The notes: generated from the sequence alone by a model not told the origin. Positions 25,550-34,886 are shown, numbered from the stretch's first letter. The stretch is 64,000 nt of DNA from Spirosoma aerolatum (GCF_002056795.1 NZ_CP020104.1:5775501-5839500), one strand, 5' to 3'. Numbers and translations: made by a program.

Positions 25550-28291
25550 TTAGAAAGAAATACGCCCCCCGGCATCAAAAAGTAATGTACCGTTTTCTAT
25601 TAACCGCTTCGCCTGAACTACTTGACTTACCGTTACATGATGACTTACCGAAATCGTAACGTCGTCATAGCGACCGGGTACACAGTTACAGTTCCAGGTG
25701 CTGCTGCTCGTCCAGTTTCCATCGTGTACGCTGGCAATAACACCATACACAGTCCTGCTGGCCGATGATGAACACCCTAATGCCGTACCCGTCACAGAAT
25801 ATACGCCGGAGGTTGTTAGTACAATGGAAGCAGTCGTGGCACTGGTCGACCAAAGATAGGTGGTAGCGCCCGAAGCCGTGAGTGTGGTCGATTGCCCACC
25901 TGTAATGGTAAGACTGGGGTTGGCTGTGATCGTCAGGCTGGGGATTGGATTCACAGCCAGGGTAACGCTGGCCGTCGGGCTGTTCGTACCATCCGTAGCG
26001 GTTACGGTAACCGTGTACACAGTTGGGCTATTAACCGTTGGCGCTGTAAAAGAAGGTGTACTTCCTGTGGCCGTTAGCCCAGTTGGCTGACTATTCCAGG
26101 TATACGAAGAAGGTGTAAAGTTAGCGGCTGTCGCTGTCAGGCTAACCAGACTTCCCGAACACACAGCGCCTGGATTGGCCGGACTGATCCGCACAATAGC
26201 CGGGCCTGCCACCTTGCGTACCCGCTGGTTATCGGTGTCAGCAATGTAGAGATTATCGTTATTATCAATGGCCACATTCAACGGATTAGCCAAACTCGCA
26301 GCAGTAGCAAGCCCCCCATCGCCACTAAAGCCATAAAACTCATTGCCCGCTACGGTCGTAATGACTCCATTCGTGGACACTTTACGAACACGATTATTCT
26401 GTGTATCAGCGATATAGAGATTGCCATGCGTATCAATAATTACATCGGCAGGGTTAGCCAGATTAGCGACTGTGGCGGGTCCATTGTCACCACCAAACCC
26501 AAACGTACCATTACCCGCTACGGTTGTAATACTACCCGCTGGTGTAACCTTACGAATCCGATGATTGCCCTGGTCAGCAATGTACAGATTCCCGCTTCCA
26601 TCCACCGCCACGCCAGCCGGATAATTTAGCTTAGCAGCCGTAGCTGATCCGCCATCGCCACTATAACCTGCCGTTCCGGTACCGGCTACGGTTGTGATAC
26701 TACCCGCCGGTGTTACTTTGCGAACGCGGTTATTCTGCGAATCAGCGATATACAGATTGCCACTGCCATCGACGACTACACCTGCCGGAAAATTCAGGGC
26801 AGCCACCGTAGCTACTCCCCCATCGCCACTAAACGAGGCTGAACCATTACCTGCTACAGTCGTGATACTGCCCGCCGGTGTTACTTTACGCACTCGGTTA
26901 TTTCCCTGATCAGCAATATACAGGTTACCACTGCCATCAATGGCAACACCAGCTGCATTAGCCAGGCTGGCCGCTGTTGCCGCTCCCCCGTCGCCACTAA
27001 AGCCATAGGTACCATTTCCGGCTACGGTTGTAATGGTGCCAGACGTTGCGAGCTTTCGAATCCGTTGATTCTGCTGGTCAGCCAGATATAGATTACCACT
27101 TCCGTCGACGGCCAGCCCGAAGGGGTTCGATAAACTGGCAGATGTGGCTTTCCCTCCATCACCACTGTAGTTGATCGTCCCATTACCGGCTACGGTTGAG
27201 ATGGTGCCCCCCGTCGATACTTTTCGGAGCCGGTTATTCTGCGAATCAGCAATATATACATTCCCGCTCCCATCGACCACTACCCCTCCGGGCGAATACA
27301 AACTTGACTCCGTAGCAACCCCTCCATCACCACTATATCCAGCCGTACCATCGCCAGCTATTGTACTGATAATACCAGCAGAGGTTACCATACGAACCCG
27401 ATGGTTGCTGGCATCGGCGATGTATATATTCCCACTCCCATCCACAGTCACGCCAAATGGATTATTCAGATTTGCCGCAATAGCCGCACTCCCATCGCCC
27501 CCAAAACCTGCCGTGCCGTTTCCCGCAACAGTCGTAATACTACCCACTCCCGACACTTTACGAATCCGATTATTTTGCGAGTCGGCAATGTATAGATTAC
27601 CGCTTCCATCGACGACTATTTCGGTTGGGCTATTCAATTTAGCAGCGGTTGCCGCCCCTCCATCGCCCCCAAAACCCGCTGTAGCACTACCTGCTACGGT
27701 TGTAATAGTACCTGACAAATCAACCTTTCGGATACGATGGTTCTGTTGATCAGCAATATAGAGGTTACCCGATCCATCCACCGCCACGCCGGTTGGGTTG
27801 GCTAAACTGGCGGCCGTAGCTGATCCACCATCTCCGCTAAAACCAGATGTTCCGGTACCGGCTACGGTCGTAATACTACCCGCCGGTGTTACTTTGCGAA
27901 CGCGATTATTCTGCGAATCAGCGATATACACATTGCCATTTCCATCAACGGCTACGCCTGTTGGATTCGCTAAACTAGCGGCTGTCGCCTGCCCTCCATC
28001 CCCCCCGGACCCATAGCTACCATTGCCCGCTACGGTTGTAATGCTGCCCGCTGGCGTGACTTTACGAATCCGATGATTGCCCTGGTCGGCAATGTACAGA
28101 TTCCCGTTTCCATCCATGACTACACTGAATGGATTCGATAGGTTAGCCCCCGTAGCCGGACCGCCATCACCTTTTAGAGAAGAACCCGCTACGGTCGTAA
28201 TGACCTGAGCAATGAGTTGAGTAGGTGCCATTGCGAAAACAGCACTTACGGTCAGTATTCGGACAAAGTAGTTAAGGAGAGGACCCTTCAT
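25550..28291 (-). CDS. Secreted 12-repeat NHL beta-propeller protein
   Basis: A 913-residue surface or secreted protein. Signal peptide at 1-28 from the Met at 28291 (MKGPLLNYFVRILTVSAVFAM...). Twelve tandem units of about 56 residues follow, each with ITTVAGNGT, SGDGG, NPxGVAVDGSGNLYIAD and NHRIRKV, i.e. one NHL blade per unit, which would make two six-bladed propellers. After them come an Ig/PKD-like part (PANPGAVCSGSLVSLTATA and on), a second Ig-like stretch and a last domain beginning GNWTSSSTWNC, as often seen before outer-surface attachment domains in this phylum. No T9SS tail is obvious. Function unknown; adhesion or binding is likely. Confidence 0.9.
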   Translation of the reverse strand: MKGPLLNYFVRILTVSAVFAMAPTQLIAQVITTVAGSSLKGDGGPATGANLSNPFSVVMDGNGNLYIADQGNHRIRKVTPAGSITTVAGNGSYGSGGDGGQATAASLANPTGVAVDGNGNVYIADSQNNRVRKVTPAGSITTVAGTGTSGFSGDGGSATAASLANPTGVAVDGSGNLYIADQQNHRIRKVDLSGTITTVAGSATAGFGGDGGAATAAKLNSPTEIVVDGSGNLYIADSQNNRIRKVSGVGSITTVAGNGTAGFGGDGSAAIAANLNNPFGVTVDGSGNIYIADASNHRVRMVTSAGIISTIAGDGTAGYSGDGGVATESSLYSPGGVVVDGSGNVYIADSQNNRLRKVSTGGTISTVAGNGTINYSGDGGKATSASLSNPFGLAVDGSGNLYLADQQNQRIRKLATSGTITTVAGNGTYGFSGDGGAATAASLANAAGVAIDGSGNLYIADQGNNRVRKVTPAGSITTVAGNGSASFSGDGGVATVAALNFPAGVVVDGSGNLYIADSQNNRVRKVTPAGSITTVAGTGTAGYSGDGGSATAAKLNYPAGVAVDGSGNLYIADQGNHRIRKVTPAGSITTVAGNGTFGFGGDNGPATVANLANPADVIIDTHGNLYIADTQNNRVRKVSTNGVITTVAGNEFYGFSGDGGLATAASLANPLNVAIDNNDNLYIADTDNQRVRKVAGPAIVRISPANPGAVCSGSLVSLTATAANFTPSSYTWNSQPTGLTATGSTPSFTAPTVNSPTVYTVTVTATDGTNSPTASVTLAVNPIPSLTITANPSLTITGGQSTTLTASGATTYLWSTSATTASIVLTTSGVYSVTGTALGCSSSASRTVYGVIASVHDGNWTSSSTWNCNCVPGRYDDVTISVSHHVTVSQVVQAKRLIENGTLLFDAGGRISF
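26210..28205 (-). repeat. Twelve tandem NHL-coding repeats of about 168 bp
   Basis: The DNA encoding the NHL units repeats with a period near 168 bases, and words such as GCTACGGTTGTAATACTACC recur with few changes on the plus strand. Unit ends are approximate. Synonymous differences show the array is not newly amplified throughout, though the units around 26640-26900 and 27850-28100 are very alike. Confidence 0.8.
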
Positions 28292-28470
28292 AGCGAAAAA
28301 GGATTGAGGAAACGAGCCGCATCTAGTCGACACACGCGTACAACCCTCATTAGCATCAAAATTTATACCTAACTATCAATCAGTTAGCACAAATCGATTC
28401 AATGGCCACTCTCACTCCTAAGTACAGCTTCAGTAACCCTGTATTAAGGGAAATGAACCGCTACCCATAA

Positions 28471-28546
28471 TTAAATAAAGGGTACGACCGACTCCAGGCT
28501 CATGCCCCGCGAGCCTTTTACCAATACGTGCTTATTGGTCATGGGA
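28471..28546 (-). pseudogene. murF 3'-end remnant (second copy)
   Basis: This stretch encodes, in frame, MTNKHVLVKGSRGMSLESVV followed by PFI and a TAA stop: the last 23 residues of MurF. It matches the true murF end (30705-30779) at 66 of 75 bases, and most changes are silent or conservative (only four residues differ, by my reading T/N, K and V changes near its start). It has no upstream murF body, only rloB, whose stop codon lies inside it. It is either a displaced native murF end or the mark of an insertion at this site. Confidence 0.85.
28472..28546. repeat. Direct repeat, left copy, flanking rloAB
   Basis: 75 bases that match 30705-30779 at 66 positions in the same orientation. The longest identical run is 20 bases (28484-28503 with 30717-30736). 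The two copies bracket exactly the rloA-rloB unit, like attL and attR of an integrated element. Confidence 0.85.
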
Positions 28547-29252
28547 CAATTTGACTATACTTTAGGAAGCGTTTTACTAGTTTATAAACCGTTGTGCAAG
28601 ATTCTGACTCAGCCGGATTTATACCTGCTCTTCGGCATTCTCCATCTCTCCGACCTGCACGATCAATCGCTAATTGAACTCGGCTTTCGTTTTTCAAAAG
28701 ATCAAAGCCGCTTAGCACATCAAAAAAAGCAGACGTAATTAGTTTACTACCTTTCCCATCATAATGAGCCCGTAACGGATTGATATGCGAATTGATTCTA
28801 GCCTCGTAATCTGTTCGGGGCATTTTAGCGCCATGATTGTCCTCAAAATGTAAAATAAGCCAGTATTCAAATGACTGATTTGACCAGGCTACGCTGAACT
28901 TTTGATTCTCAGCCTCCTGTATGGCTTTCAGAAAGTCGTCATTTGTAAAGTCGTCTTTATCAAAGACGCACCAAACCTCATCGTATTCTTTTTTAGTGGC
29001 TACTTTCTTAGTAAATTCTACAACATGCGTTGGGCTTTTCTTACCGCCATATTGCTCAATTCTAGCTGATGAAAGCCGAAATTGCTCAAAGTAACTTCGT
29101 TCCGTATTTTGGCCTTCACATACAATCAGCAAGGTAGGTTTAATCTCGCGAGTGGGTGCGGCACGAGTCAGGTCAGTTTGGCTACGTCGGCGGGCCCTGG
29201 CAGATTCTCGGTCTTCACGCTGAATAGCCAGCTTATTCCTCCGTTCTCGCAT
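28539..29252 (-). CDS. rloB: RloB-like protein (TOPRIM-type nuclease partner)
   Basis: A 237-residue protein of the RloB family (PF13707-like). After a basic N-terminus (1-38, many Arg) comes a TOPRIM-like core: LLIVCEGQNTERSYFEQF with Glu46, and VWCVFDKDDF with Asp98 and Asp100, the usual metal-binding E and DxD. NQSFEYWLILHF is also typical of RloB. With the ATPase RloA it forms an OLD/AbiL-like pair linked to phage defence. Its start overlaps rloA by 20 bases. Its stop codon is the TGA formed inside the murF-like repeat, so its original C-terminus may have been altered. Confidence 0.85.
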   Translation of the reverse strand: MRERRNKLAIQREDRESARARRRSQTDLTRAAPTREIKPTLLIVCEGQNTERSYFEQFRLSSARIEQYGGKKSPTHVVEFTKKVATKKEYDEVWCVFDKDDFTNDDFLKAIQEAENQKFSVAWSNQSFEYWLILHFEDNHGAKMPRTDYEARINSHINPLRAHYDGKGSKLITSAFFDVLSGFDLLKNESRVQLAIDRAGRRDGECRRAGINPAESESCTTVYKLVKRFLKYSQIVP

Positions 29253-30540
29253 ATACTGATTCTTGAGTGAAAAGCCGGGAAAAGTCGCCTAAGAATGGAA
29301 TGGCTCCATAGCGGCCCTCAATATAATTCCGTTCAAAATTTTCTCCTTTTCGTGGTTTGTAATCAGCAAGCGAATAGAGACTAGCAGCTCCATAACGGTC
29401 TTTTTCTGTAAACCAGATTTGATCCCGACGAAAATTACCCGAGCTAAGAAGGTTCGTATCGTGCGTATTGAAAATAAGTTGAGCGTTGTTATAGTTTGTT
29501 GATGACGAATGAAATAAATCAACGAGAAAGCATACCAGATTAGGATGTAGTTTGGCATCCAGCTCATCCACTACAAATACAGAGCCGTCGAATAAAGCAT
29601 CTATTATTGGGGCCACAATAGCAAAAAACTTTTGGGTACCCGACGATTCATCGTCATTTAATGAGAATACTACACTACCAACTTCCTGATTTTCCTCATT
29701 ATACTTTTTATGAATTGTCCGAGCTTCATCCTCTAAGGCTTGATATTCATGTTTCAGGTCTTCCTGACTATGAGATAAATAACTAAATGGAAGTTTAGAG
29801 CGCTCAAACGTACGAACTTCAAAATCCTGAATACCAAGATCAGCTACCTGCAATAGTTTTAGAACAATTTGCTTATAATCTGCCTGCTGAGTTTGCTCCA
29901 GTGTGTATCTTGCATAATCTTCATCATCTAAGCCAGATGTAATTCGTAGTTTATTGAACCAGTCAAAAACACCCCCTGCCCGTTCATCGTTGAATTGTGC
30001 AGCTACAGATAATAATAAGGCGTTTTCCCGAATGTTGTTTCCTTTAACCAATTGACTGACTATACCGCTGAAACTACGTTTATGTAGCTCTATTATCTGA
30101 TGGTCACGATAGAAGAGTTCTATTTCTTTTGTGTTAGGTCGATAATATAACCATTCAGAAATAATCTCACGCTGAGTTGCTTCAAAACCATAGCGGTATA
30201 ATACCTCTTTATGGATAAATGTGACTTCAAATTCTGACGGTTCATTTTCGAATACAGTGCTTAGCCGGAATGGCTCAACAGGTATAGCATCCCCTTTTTG
30301 GCTATCTTTAGAGGAAACATGAATGAAATTACGCATATAGCCCAATGCTTCGATCAGTTTACTCTTTCCGCTAGCATTGGCCCCATAAACAACTGCACTT
30401 TTAAGTAAGCTTAAACCAAATTTGGGGACTTCAATAATATTTTCTCTGTTGGTTTCTTTATCGTAACTGGAAGCAACAAGGCTCAATTCGGCTCTATCTC
30501 GGAATACTTTATAGTTACGAACGCTGAACTTTACAAGCAT
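29233..30540 (-). CDS. rloA: RloA-like AAA/ABC-type ATPase
   Basis: A 435-residue SMC/ABC-type ATPase of the AAA_15/AAA_21 group. Walker A is GANASGKS (53-60) after the usual KFSVRNYKVFRDRAELSL start; the Walker B region is VFVVDELDAKLHP and a following NTHDTNLL supplies the switch His. The middle (about 130-300) is the inserted helical part. It precedes and overlaps rloB. Base use in this pair is visibly more A/T-rich than in murF or the NHL gene, which fits recent transfer. Expected role: sensing phage or damage signals and driving the RloB effector; that is by analogy, not shown here. Confidence 0.85.
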   Translation of the reverse strand: MLVKFSVRNYKVFRDRAELSLVASSYDKETNRENIIEVPKFGLSLLKSAVVYGANASGKSKLIEALGYMRNFIHVSSKDSQKGDAIPVEPFRLSTVFENEPSEFEVTFIHKEVLYRYGFEATQREIISEWLYYRPNTKEIELFYRDHQIIELHKRSFSGIVSQLVKGNNIRENALLLSVAAQFNDERAGGVFDWFNKLRITSGLDDEDYARYTLEQTQQADYKQIVLKLLQVADLGIQDFEVRTFERSKLPFSYLSHSQEDLKHEYQALEDEARTIHKKYNEENQEVGSVVFSLNDDESSGTQKFFAIVAPIIDALFDGSVFVVDELDAKLHPNLVCFLVDLFHSSSTNYNNAQLIFNTHDTNLLSSGNFRRDQIWFTEKDRYGAASLYSLADYKPRKGENFERNYIEGRYGAIPFLGDFSRLFTQESVYARTEE

Positions 30541-30703
30541 AATAGAAGCCTTTTTGGGTTATAATACAACAAAAAAACGATACATTTTACAATTGTGTGC
30601 ATTATGAGCAAACAAATTATAAAAAATTGTTCTTCCTCGCGTACGATCCTTTCAAGCCTGACATCTCAAACAGCACGCCTTAAAGCTCTCTAAATATTCA
30701 TCT

Positions 30704-32020
30704 CTAAATAAAGGGCACGACCGACTCCAGGCTCATACCCCTCGAGCCTTTTACCAGAATGTGTGTATCGGTCATGGGATGGTCCATCAACCAGTTGTGC
30801 AGGGAAAACTTATCAGGGAAATAGAAAGCCTTGGGGAGATACGATAACGCATATTTTATGTCTTTACCCGCCAGAATTACTCGCTCAAACTTTCCTTCAG
30901 CAATCAATCTACCTAACGCTGCGTGTTCAGCCTCGCTTTCGTCGCCCAGTTCGTACATATCGCCTAAAATCACGGCTTTATGAGCCGCAGGTGTAGCAGC
31001 AAACTGACGAATGGCAGCCGCCATCGAACTAGGATTCGCATTATAGGCGTCGAGCAGGATTGTGTTTGTGCCTTTCGTAATTACCTGTGAACGGTTGTTT
31101 GTCGGGTTATAATCAGCAATGGCTCGGTTCGCTTCTTCGGGGGTTACGCCAAAATAGTCGCCGATGGCCAGAGCCGCCAGCATGTTCTCGAAGTTATAAC
31201 GTCCGGGTAAATGCGTCGTAACCTGGTGCCCAACAGCATCCCGGTAAATGACAACGGGTGACTCCTGGAGCAACTCCACGGGTTCGCCCGGATAAAAGAC
31301 AGCTTCGGCAAAGGTCGTTTCGGGGCGGTGTGTTTTGAGTCGCTCACGGTAGAGGGCTGTCAATACAGTATCACGCGAGTTGATAAATACCGTCCGCCCC
31401 TGTTGGGCCAGGTAATCATATAGTTCTCCTTTTCCTTTTTTTACCCCTTCGAAACCGCCAAACCCTTCCAGATGGGCTTTACCTACGTTGGTAATCAGGC
31501 CGTGTGTCGGTTGGGCAATGGAACAAAGCAGTTCAATCTCTTTCTGGTGATTAGCGCCCATCTCCACAACGGCCATTTCGTATTGGTCGTTAATAGCCAG
31601 CAGCGTAAGCGGTACGCCAATGTGGTTATTCAGGTTGCCTACTGTAGCATACGTCCGATATTTTTTCGATAAAACCCCTGCAATCAGTTCTTTGGTAGTG
31701 GTTTTACCATTCGATCCCGTCAGGCCGATCACTGGAAACGTAAACGTTTGTCGATGATACCGGGCCAAATCCTGCAAAGCGGTCAATGCATCGGCAACGA
31801 GCAGGCACGAACCGGCCAGCGACTCACGAGCAGCGACATCAGCATCATCGACTAGAGCATAGCGAGCCCCAGACGCCAACGCCTGCTCGACAAACTGATT
31901 TCCATCGAATTTGTCGCCTTTCAGCGCCACAAACAAACAACCGGGCGTAATTCGACGCGTATCCGTGGAAATACTGGTACATTCCAAAAATTTCTGATAG
32001 AGTTGTTCTGTGGACACCAT
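30704..32020 (-). CDS. murF: UDP-N-acetylmuramoyl-tripeptide--D-Ala-D-Ala ligase
   Basis: A 438-residue cytosolic Mur ligase that adds D-Ala-D-Ala to UDP-MurNAc-tripeptide using ATP, finishing the peptidoglycan monomer peptide. The N-terminal domain has STDTRRITPGCLFVALKGDKFDGN; the ATP-binding P-loop is GLTGSNGKTTTKE; the central domain has NLNNHIGVPLT and EMGANHQKEI; the C-terminal domain has DAYNANPSSM. The Met at 32020 gives the usual length; a longer frame to 32104 crosses the predicted promoter. Its last 25 codons are duplicated at 28471-28546. Confidence 0.96.
   Translation of the reverse strand: MVSTEQLYQKFLECTSISTDTRRITPGCLFVALKGDKFDGNQFVEQALASGARYALVDDADVAARESLAGSCLLVADALTALQDLARYHRQTFTFPVIGLTGSNGKTTTKELIAGVLSKKYRTYATVGNLNNHIGVPLTLLAINDQYEMAVVEMGANHQKEIELLCSIAQPTHGLITNVGKAHLEGFGGFEGVKKGKGELYDYLAQQGRTVFINSRDTVLTALYRERLKTHRPETTFAEAVFYPGEPVELLQESPVVIYRDAVGHQVTTHLPGRYNFENMLAALAIGDYFGVTPEEANRAIADYNPTNNRSQVITKGTNTILLDAYNANPSSMAAAIRQFAATPAAHKAVILGDMYELGDESEAEHAALGRLIAEGKFERVILAGKDIKYALSYLPKAFYFPDKFSLHNWLMDHPMTDTHILVKGSRGMSLESVVPFI
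30705..30779. repeat. Direct repeat, right copy, in the murF 3' end
   Basis: The 3' end of the intact murF gene, matched by 28472-28546 at 66 of 75 positions. It lies 165 bases upstream of the rloA start codon. Confidence 0.85.
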
Positions 32021-32101
32021 GCCGATAGACTTAAATAGATGCTTCGTTCGTTGTTTTCGTGAATTGGCTGGTATACTGAACTCAGCCGATTTGCAAAGGC
32101 C

Positions 32102-32109
32102 CAAAATTA
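32102..32109 (-). promoter_or_regulatory. -7 element TAATTTTG for murF
   Basis: The minus strand reads TAATTTTG, an exact TAnnTTTG match. Transcription would start near 32096, about 75 bases before the chosen start codon at 32020, and inside any longer murF frame. Confidence 0.45.
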
Positions 32110-32110
32110 G

Positions 32111-34366
32111 ATGAAAAAGCTATTTACGCTTTGTTTTTTGATGCTACCCTTTTTTATCCATGCCCAGTCGGGAGGCAAAATCGGGTTTCGGTACGATCAA
32201 AATCCGACGGTTAGTGCGAATGGAAAAGCCTTGCTCAATCCCTGGGCAGGGGGGCTCAATTCGACACAGTACTCAACCATTCGACTCAACGACGATAACC
32301 GTGACGATCTGGTCGTGTTCGACCGGAGTACCGGAAAGGTCAATACCTTTGTCGCCATCGACAATCCTACCGGCAGCGGAATAGCCTGGCGGTACGCCCC
32401 CGAATACGAAACAGCGTTTCCGATTAATGTATATAGCTGGCTGTTGCTGGTCGATTATGACGGTGACGGTCGGAAAGATGTGTTTGCTACCAGCTCGGCG
32501 GGTGTGCAGGTAATGCATAATGAATCGCAGAATGGACAGGTTGTGTTTAAGACAGTAGCTAATCCACTGAAAACTATAGGCTTTGCGGGCAACCAGCCTT
32601 TATATGTAGCAGGTACCGACATCCCGGCTATTACGGACTTCGACGATGATGGTGATATCGACATCATTACGTTCGATTCGGACGGTAATATTCTGGCCTA
32701 TCAGCAAAACATGAGCGTTGAGCGAACGGGCACCAAAGGACTTGATTTTCAACGAACGGGTGGAACCTGCTGGGGGCATTTCCGAAAAGAATTCTGTAAT
32801 GATTTCACGTTTGGTTTCTTTTGCGATGACAATGCCGGGGGACGAATCGCAGCTCAACCAAGCGCCAGTAATGCCAGACTTGCTAAACCGTTGCATACGG
32901 GTAACACCCTCACCGTTGTCGATACAGATGGCGATGGGCATAAAGATCTGCTGTTCGGCTTTGTCACTTGTGAAAATATAGCCCGCCTGAAAAATGCAGG
33001 TCCCAACAACGATAAAGCCAATTTTGTAAGTTACGACAGCCTGTTTCCGACGGCTGCCCCTATTCTGTTCCCAGCTTTTCCGGCCACCTATTGGGAAGAT
33101 ATAGACGGAGATGGCCAGAAAGATTTAATGGCGTCACCGAATGTCAGTTCCAACGACGGTTATGCTTTCGATTTTCGGGCATCGAACTGGTTTTATAAGA
33201 ATACGGGTACGACTCAAAAACCCGTCTTCCAACTGAGCCAGAAAGATTTTCTGCAAAACGACATGCTCGACCTGGGCGAACGAGCGGCCCCTGCCCTGGC
33301 CGATCTGGATGGCGATGGCGATCTGGATATGTTGGTGGGCTTCGGTGGGGTTGGGCTGGGCAGCAGCTATCGGGCAGGTATCTGGCAGTTCGAAAATAAA
33401 GGCACGCTGCAAAATCCAGCCTTTTCGCTGGTCACAACCGATTACCTGGGCATTTCCAAATCCCTGACGCTAACCAATACAGTCCCTTCTTTTGTTGATG
33501 TGGATGGCAATGGAAGCCTTGACCTAATCCTGACAGGAGTTGGGACCAATGCCCTCGAAATTCGAGTATTGCTCAACACGGCAGCCAAAGGGGCGGCTGC
33601 TCAGTATAACCAGGCGAATGCTCTACGCTGGCCTAAGCCAGACGTAGTGGGTCCGTATGATCTATTGACCATAACAGATGTGGATAAAGATGGCAAAGTT
33701 GATATGCTGGTTGGGTATTATAGCCTGGGCACTATTCAGTATTACCGCAATGTTGGCACAGCCACGGCTCCATCGTTCCAATTACAAAACCAGTTCTTTG
33801 GCGGCTTTACCAACGATGATTATACGTATGCCAAAGCTCGGTCGCTGGTAGTGGCCGACCTGAATGGCGATCAGAAAAACGAACTGATTGCAGCCGCTGA
33901 CAATGGCACCGTTCGGGTGTATCAGTTCCCAGAAAAACCCGACCAGTCGCTCACGCTGATTGATTCACTGGCCTCGATCGGCGTTCCGGGAAAAGGGCTG
34001 ATTGCCACCGTTGGGGACCTGGATGGCGACCAACTTCCCGATCTGATTCTGGGCAGCGCATCAGGCGGCCTTCGTTATCTGAAAAATACCTCCCAGAAAG
34101 TGGTCATTACGGGCACGACCGACGAGCCCACCAGCCCCTGGGTATTTCCGAATCCAACCGATCGTTATCTGACCGTACGGCCACCTTTTGCCGGACAGGT
34201 GGAGTTGCTTTCCTTGTCAGGGCAGACGATGTTGCCGATACAACCTGTAGCCATTGATGCCGACACGATACTGGACCTTGGCAACTTACCCGATGGCAAC
34301 TATCTGCTCCGGCTAACGGGAGAAAATCGTCCGGCACAGGTTCAGAAAATTGTGGTCTGGAAATAA
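32111..34366 (+). CDS. FG-GAP/VCBS repeat protein with T9SS sorting domain
   Basis: A 751-residue secreted protein. Signal peptide MKKLFTLCFLMLPFFIHAQ. Repeated Asp-rich loops of FG-GAP/VCBS type (DYDGDGRKD, DFDDDGDID, DTDGDGHKD, DIDGDGQKD, DLDGDGDLD, DVDGNGSLD, DVDKDGKVD, DLNGDQKNE, DLDGDQLPD) make a calcium-binding beta-propeller, about residues 50-670. The last 70 residues (VFPNPTDRYLTVRPPFAGQVELLSLSGQ to KIVVWK) are a type A T9SS C-terminal sorting domain, so it is exported by type IX secretion. It diverges from murF. Ligand unknown. Confidence 0.92.
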   Translation: MKKLFTLCFLMLPFFIHAQSGGKIGFRYDQNPTVSANGKALLNPWAGGLNSTQYSTIRLNDDNRDDLVVFDRSTGKVNTFVAIDNPTGSGIAWRYAPEYETAFPINVYSWLLLVDYDGDGRKDVFATSSAGVQVMHNESQNGQVVFKTVANPLKTIGFAGNQPLYVAGTDIPAITDFDDDGDIDIITFDSDGNILAYQQNMSVERTGTKGLDFQRTGGTCWGHFRKEFCNDFTFGFFCDDNAGGRIAAQPSASNARLAKPLHTGNTLTVVDTDGDGHKDLLFGFVTCENIARLKNAGPNNDKANFVSYDSLFPTAAPILFPAFPATYWEDIDGDGQKDLMASPNVSSNDGYAFDFRASNWFYKNTGTTQKPVFQLSQKDFLQNDMLDLGERAAPALADLDGDGDLDMLVGFGGVGLGSSYRAGIWQFENKGTLQNPAFSLVTTDYLGISKSLTLTNTVPSFVDVDGNGSLDLILTGVGTNALEIRVLLNTAAKGAAAQYNQANALRWPKPDVVGPYDLLTITDVDKDGKVDMLVGYYSLGTIQYYRNVGTATAPSFQLQNQFFGGFTNDDYTYAKARSLVVADLNGDQKNELIAAADNGTVRVYQFPEKPDQSLTLIDSLASIGVPGKGLIATVGDLDGDQLPDLILGSASGGLRYLKNTSQKVVITGTTDEPTSPWVFPNPTDRYLTVRPPFAGQVELLSLSGQTMLPIQPVAIDADTILDLGNLPDGNYLLRLTGENRPAQVQKIVVWK

Positions 34367-34450
34367 ATCCAAACTCTTTTTTTCATAACTAGTTAGTGAT
34401 TAATTACACATGGTCATCCTGATCTACCCTTTCTAATCAGTTATACAACT

Positions 34451-34816
34451 ATGGAAAATACAGACAACGCCGATATGCAGAGCCCAAATCAGGCGATGGG
34501 CAATTCGATGAAGGGTGTATCGCCCCAGCATAATGATTTGCCGCCCAACGATGAGGGTGATGATACCGCCATCTATACAGGTCTGGGCGTTAATAATGAC
34601 CCGGATATCATGAATCCTGGCGATGAGGAAGCTTTAGACACGGTATTGCATACGGATACAGCTACAGCCCGGCATGCCACCGATGAACTATCGAACGATG
34701 CGGAGGATGATGAATTTACGAATGACTTTGCTAATACCGACCTTTCCGATGATGACATCGATGAGCAGATCATCGAACTGGCCGAAGAGGAAGAAGAAGG
34801 CAATGAGCGGTATTAG
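34451..34816 (+). CDS. Small, highly acidic hypothetical protein
   Basis: A 121-residue protein with almost no hydrophobic core and a very acidic second half (clusters such as DDDIDEQIIELAEEEEEGNE). No signal peptide, Cys or known motif is seen. It is probably disordered and cytosolic. It has its own terminator 28 bases downstream and good spacing from both neighbours, which supports a real gene. Similar small acidic proteins occur in this bacterial group without assigned function. Confidence 0.7.
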   Translation: MENTDNADMQSPNQAMGNSMKGVSPQHNDLPPNDEGDDTAIYTGLGVNNDPDIMNPGDEEALDTVLHTDTATARHATDELSNDAEDDEFTNDFANTDLSDDDIDEQIIELAEEEEEGNERY

Positions 34817-34844
34817 CAGAATCTTTGCCGCCTGATATTAAACC

Positions 34845-34886
34845 AAAAAGCCGTACTGAGCTATTATTCTCAAGGCCGGCTTTTTG
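34845..34886 (+). terminator. Terminator after the acidic protein gene
   Basis: AAAAAGCCG (34845-34853) pairs with CGGCTTTTT (34877-34885), with further pairing between TGAG and CTCA inside, and the stem ends in a T run. It could also act on transcripts from the opposite strand (gene ending at 34960). Confidence 0.8.

Noticed and set aside
27171..27749. A long open frame on the plus strand inside the NHL gene, with Pro-rich repeats
   Set aside because: It is the antisense of the repetitive NHL coding sequence; its repeat period copies the gene's and it has no signal, start context or family likeness.
26210..28205. Regular repeats that might be a CRISPR-like array
   Set aside because: The period is about 168 bases and the repeats are in-frame NHL codons; there are no short repeats with unique spacers and no cas genes.
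28471..30779. A transposon or IS carrying rloAB
   Set aside because: There is no transposase or terminal inverted repeat; the flanks are direct copies of a gene end, which fits site-specific or homologous entry instead.
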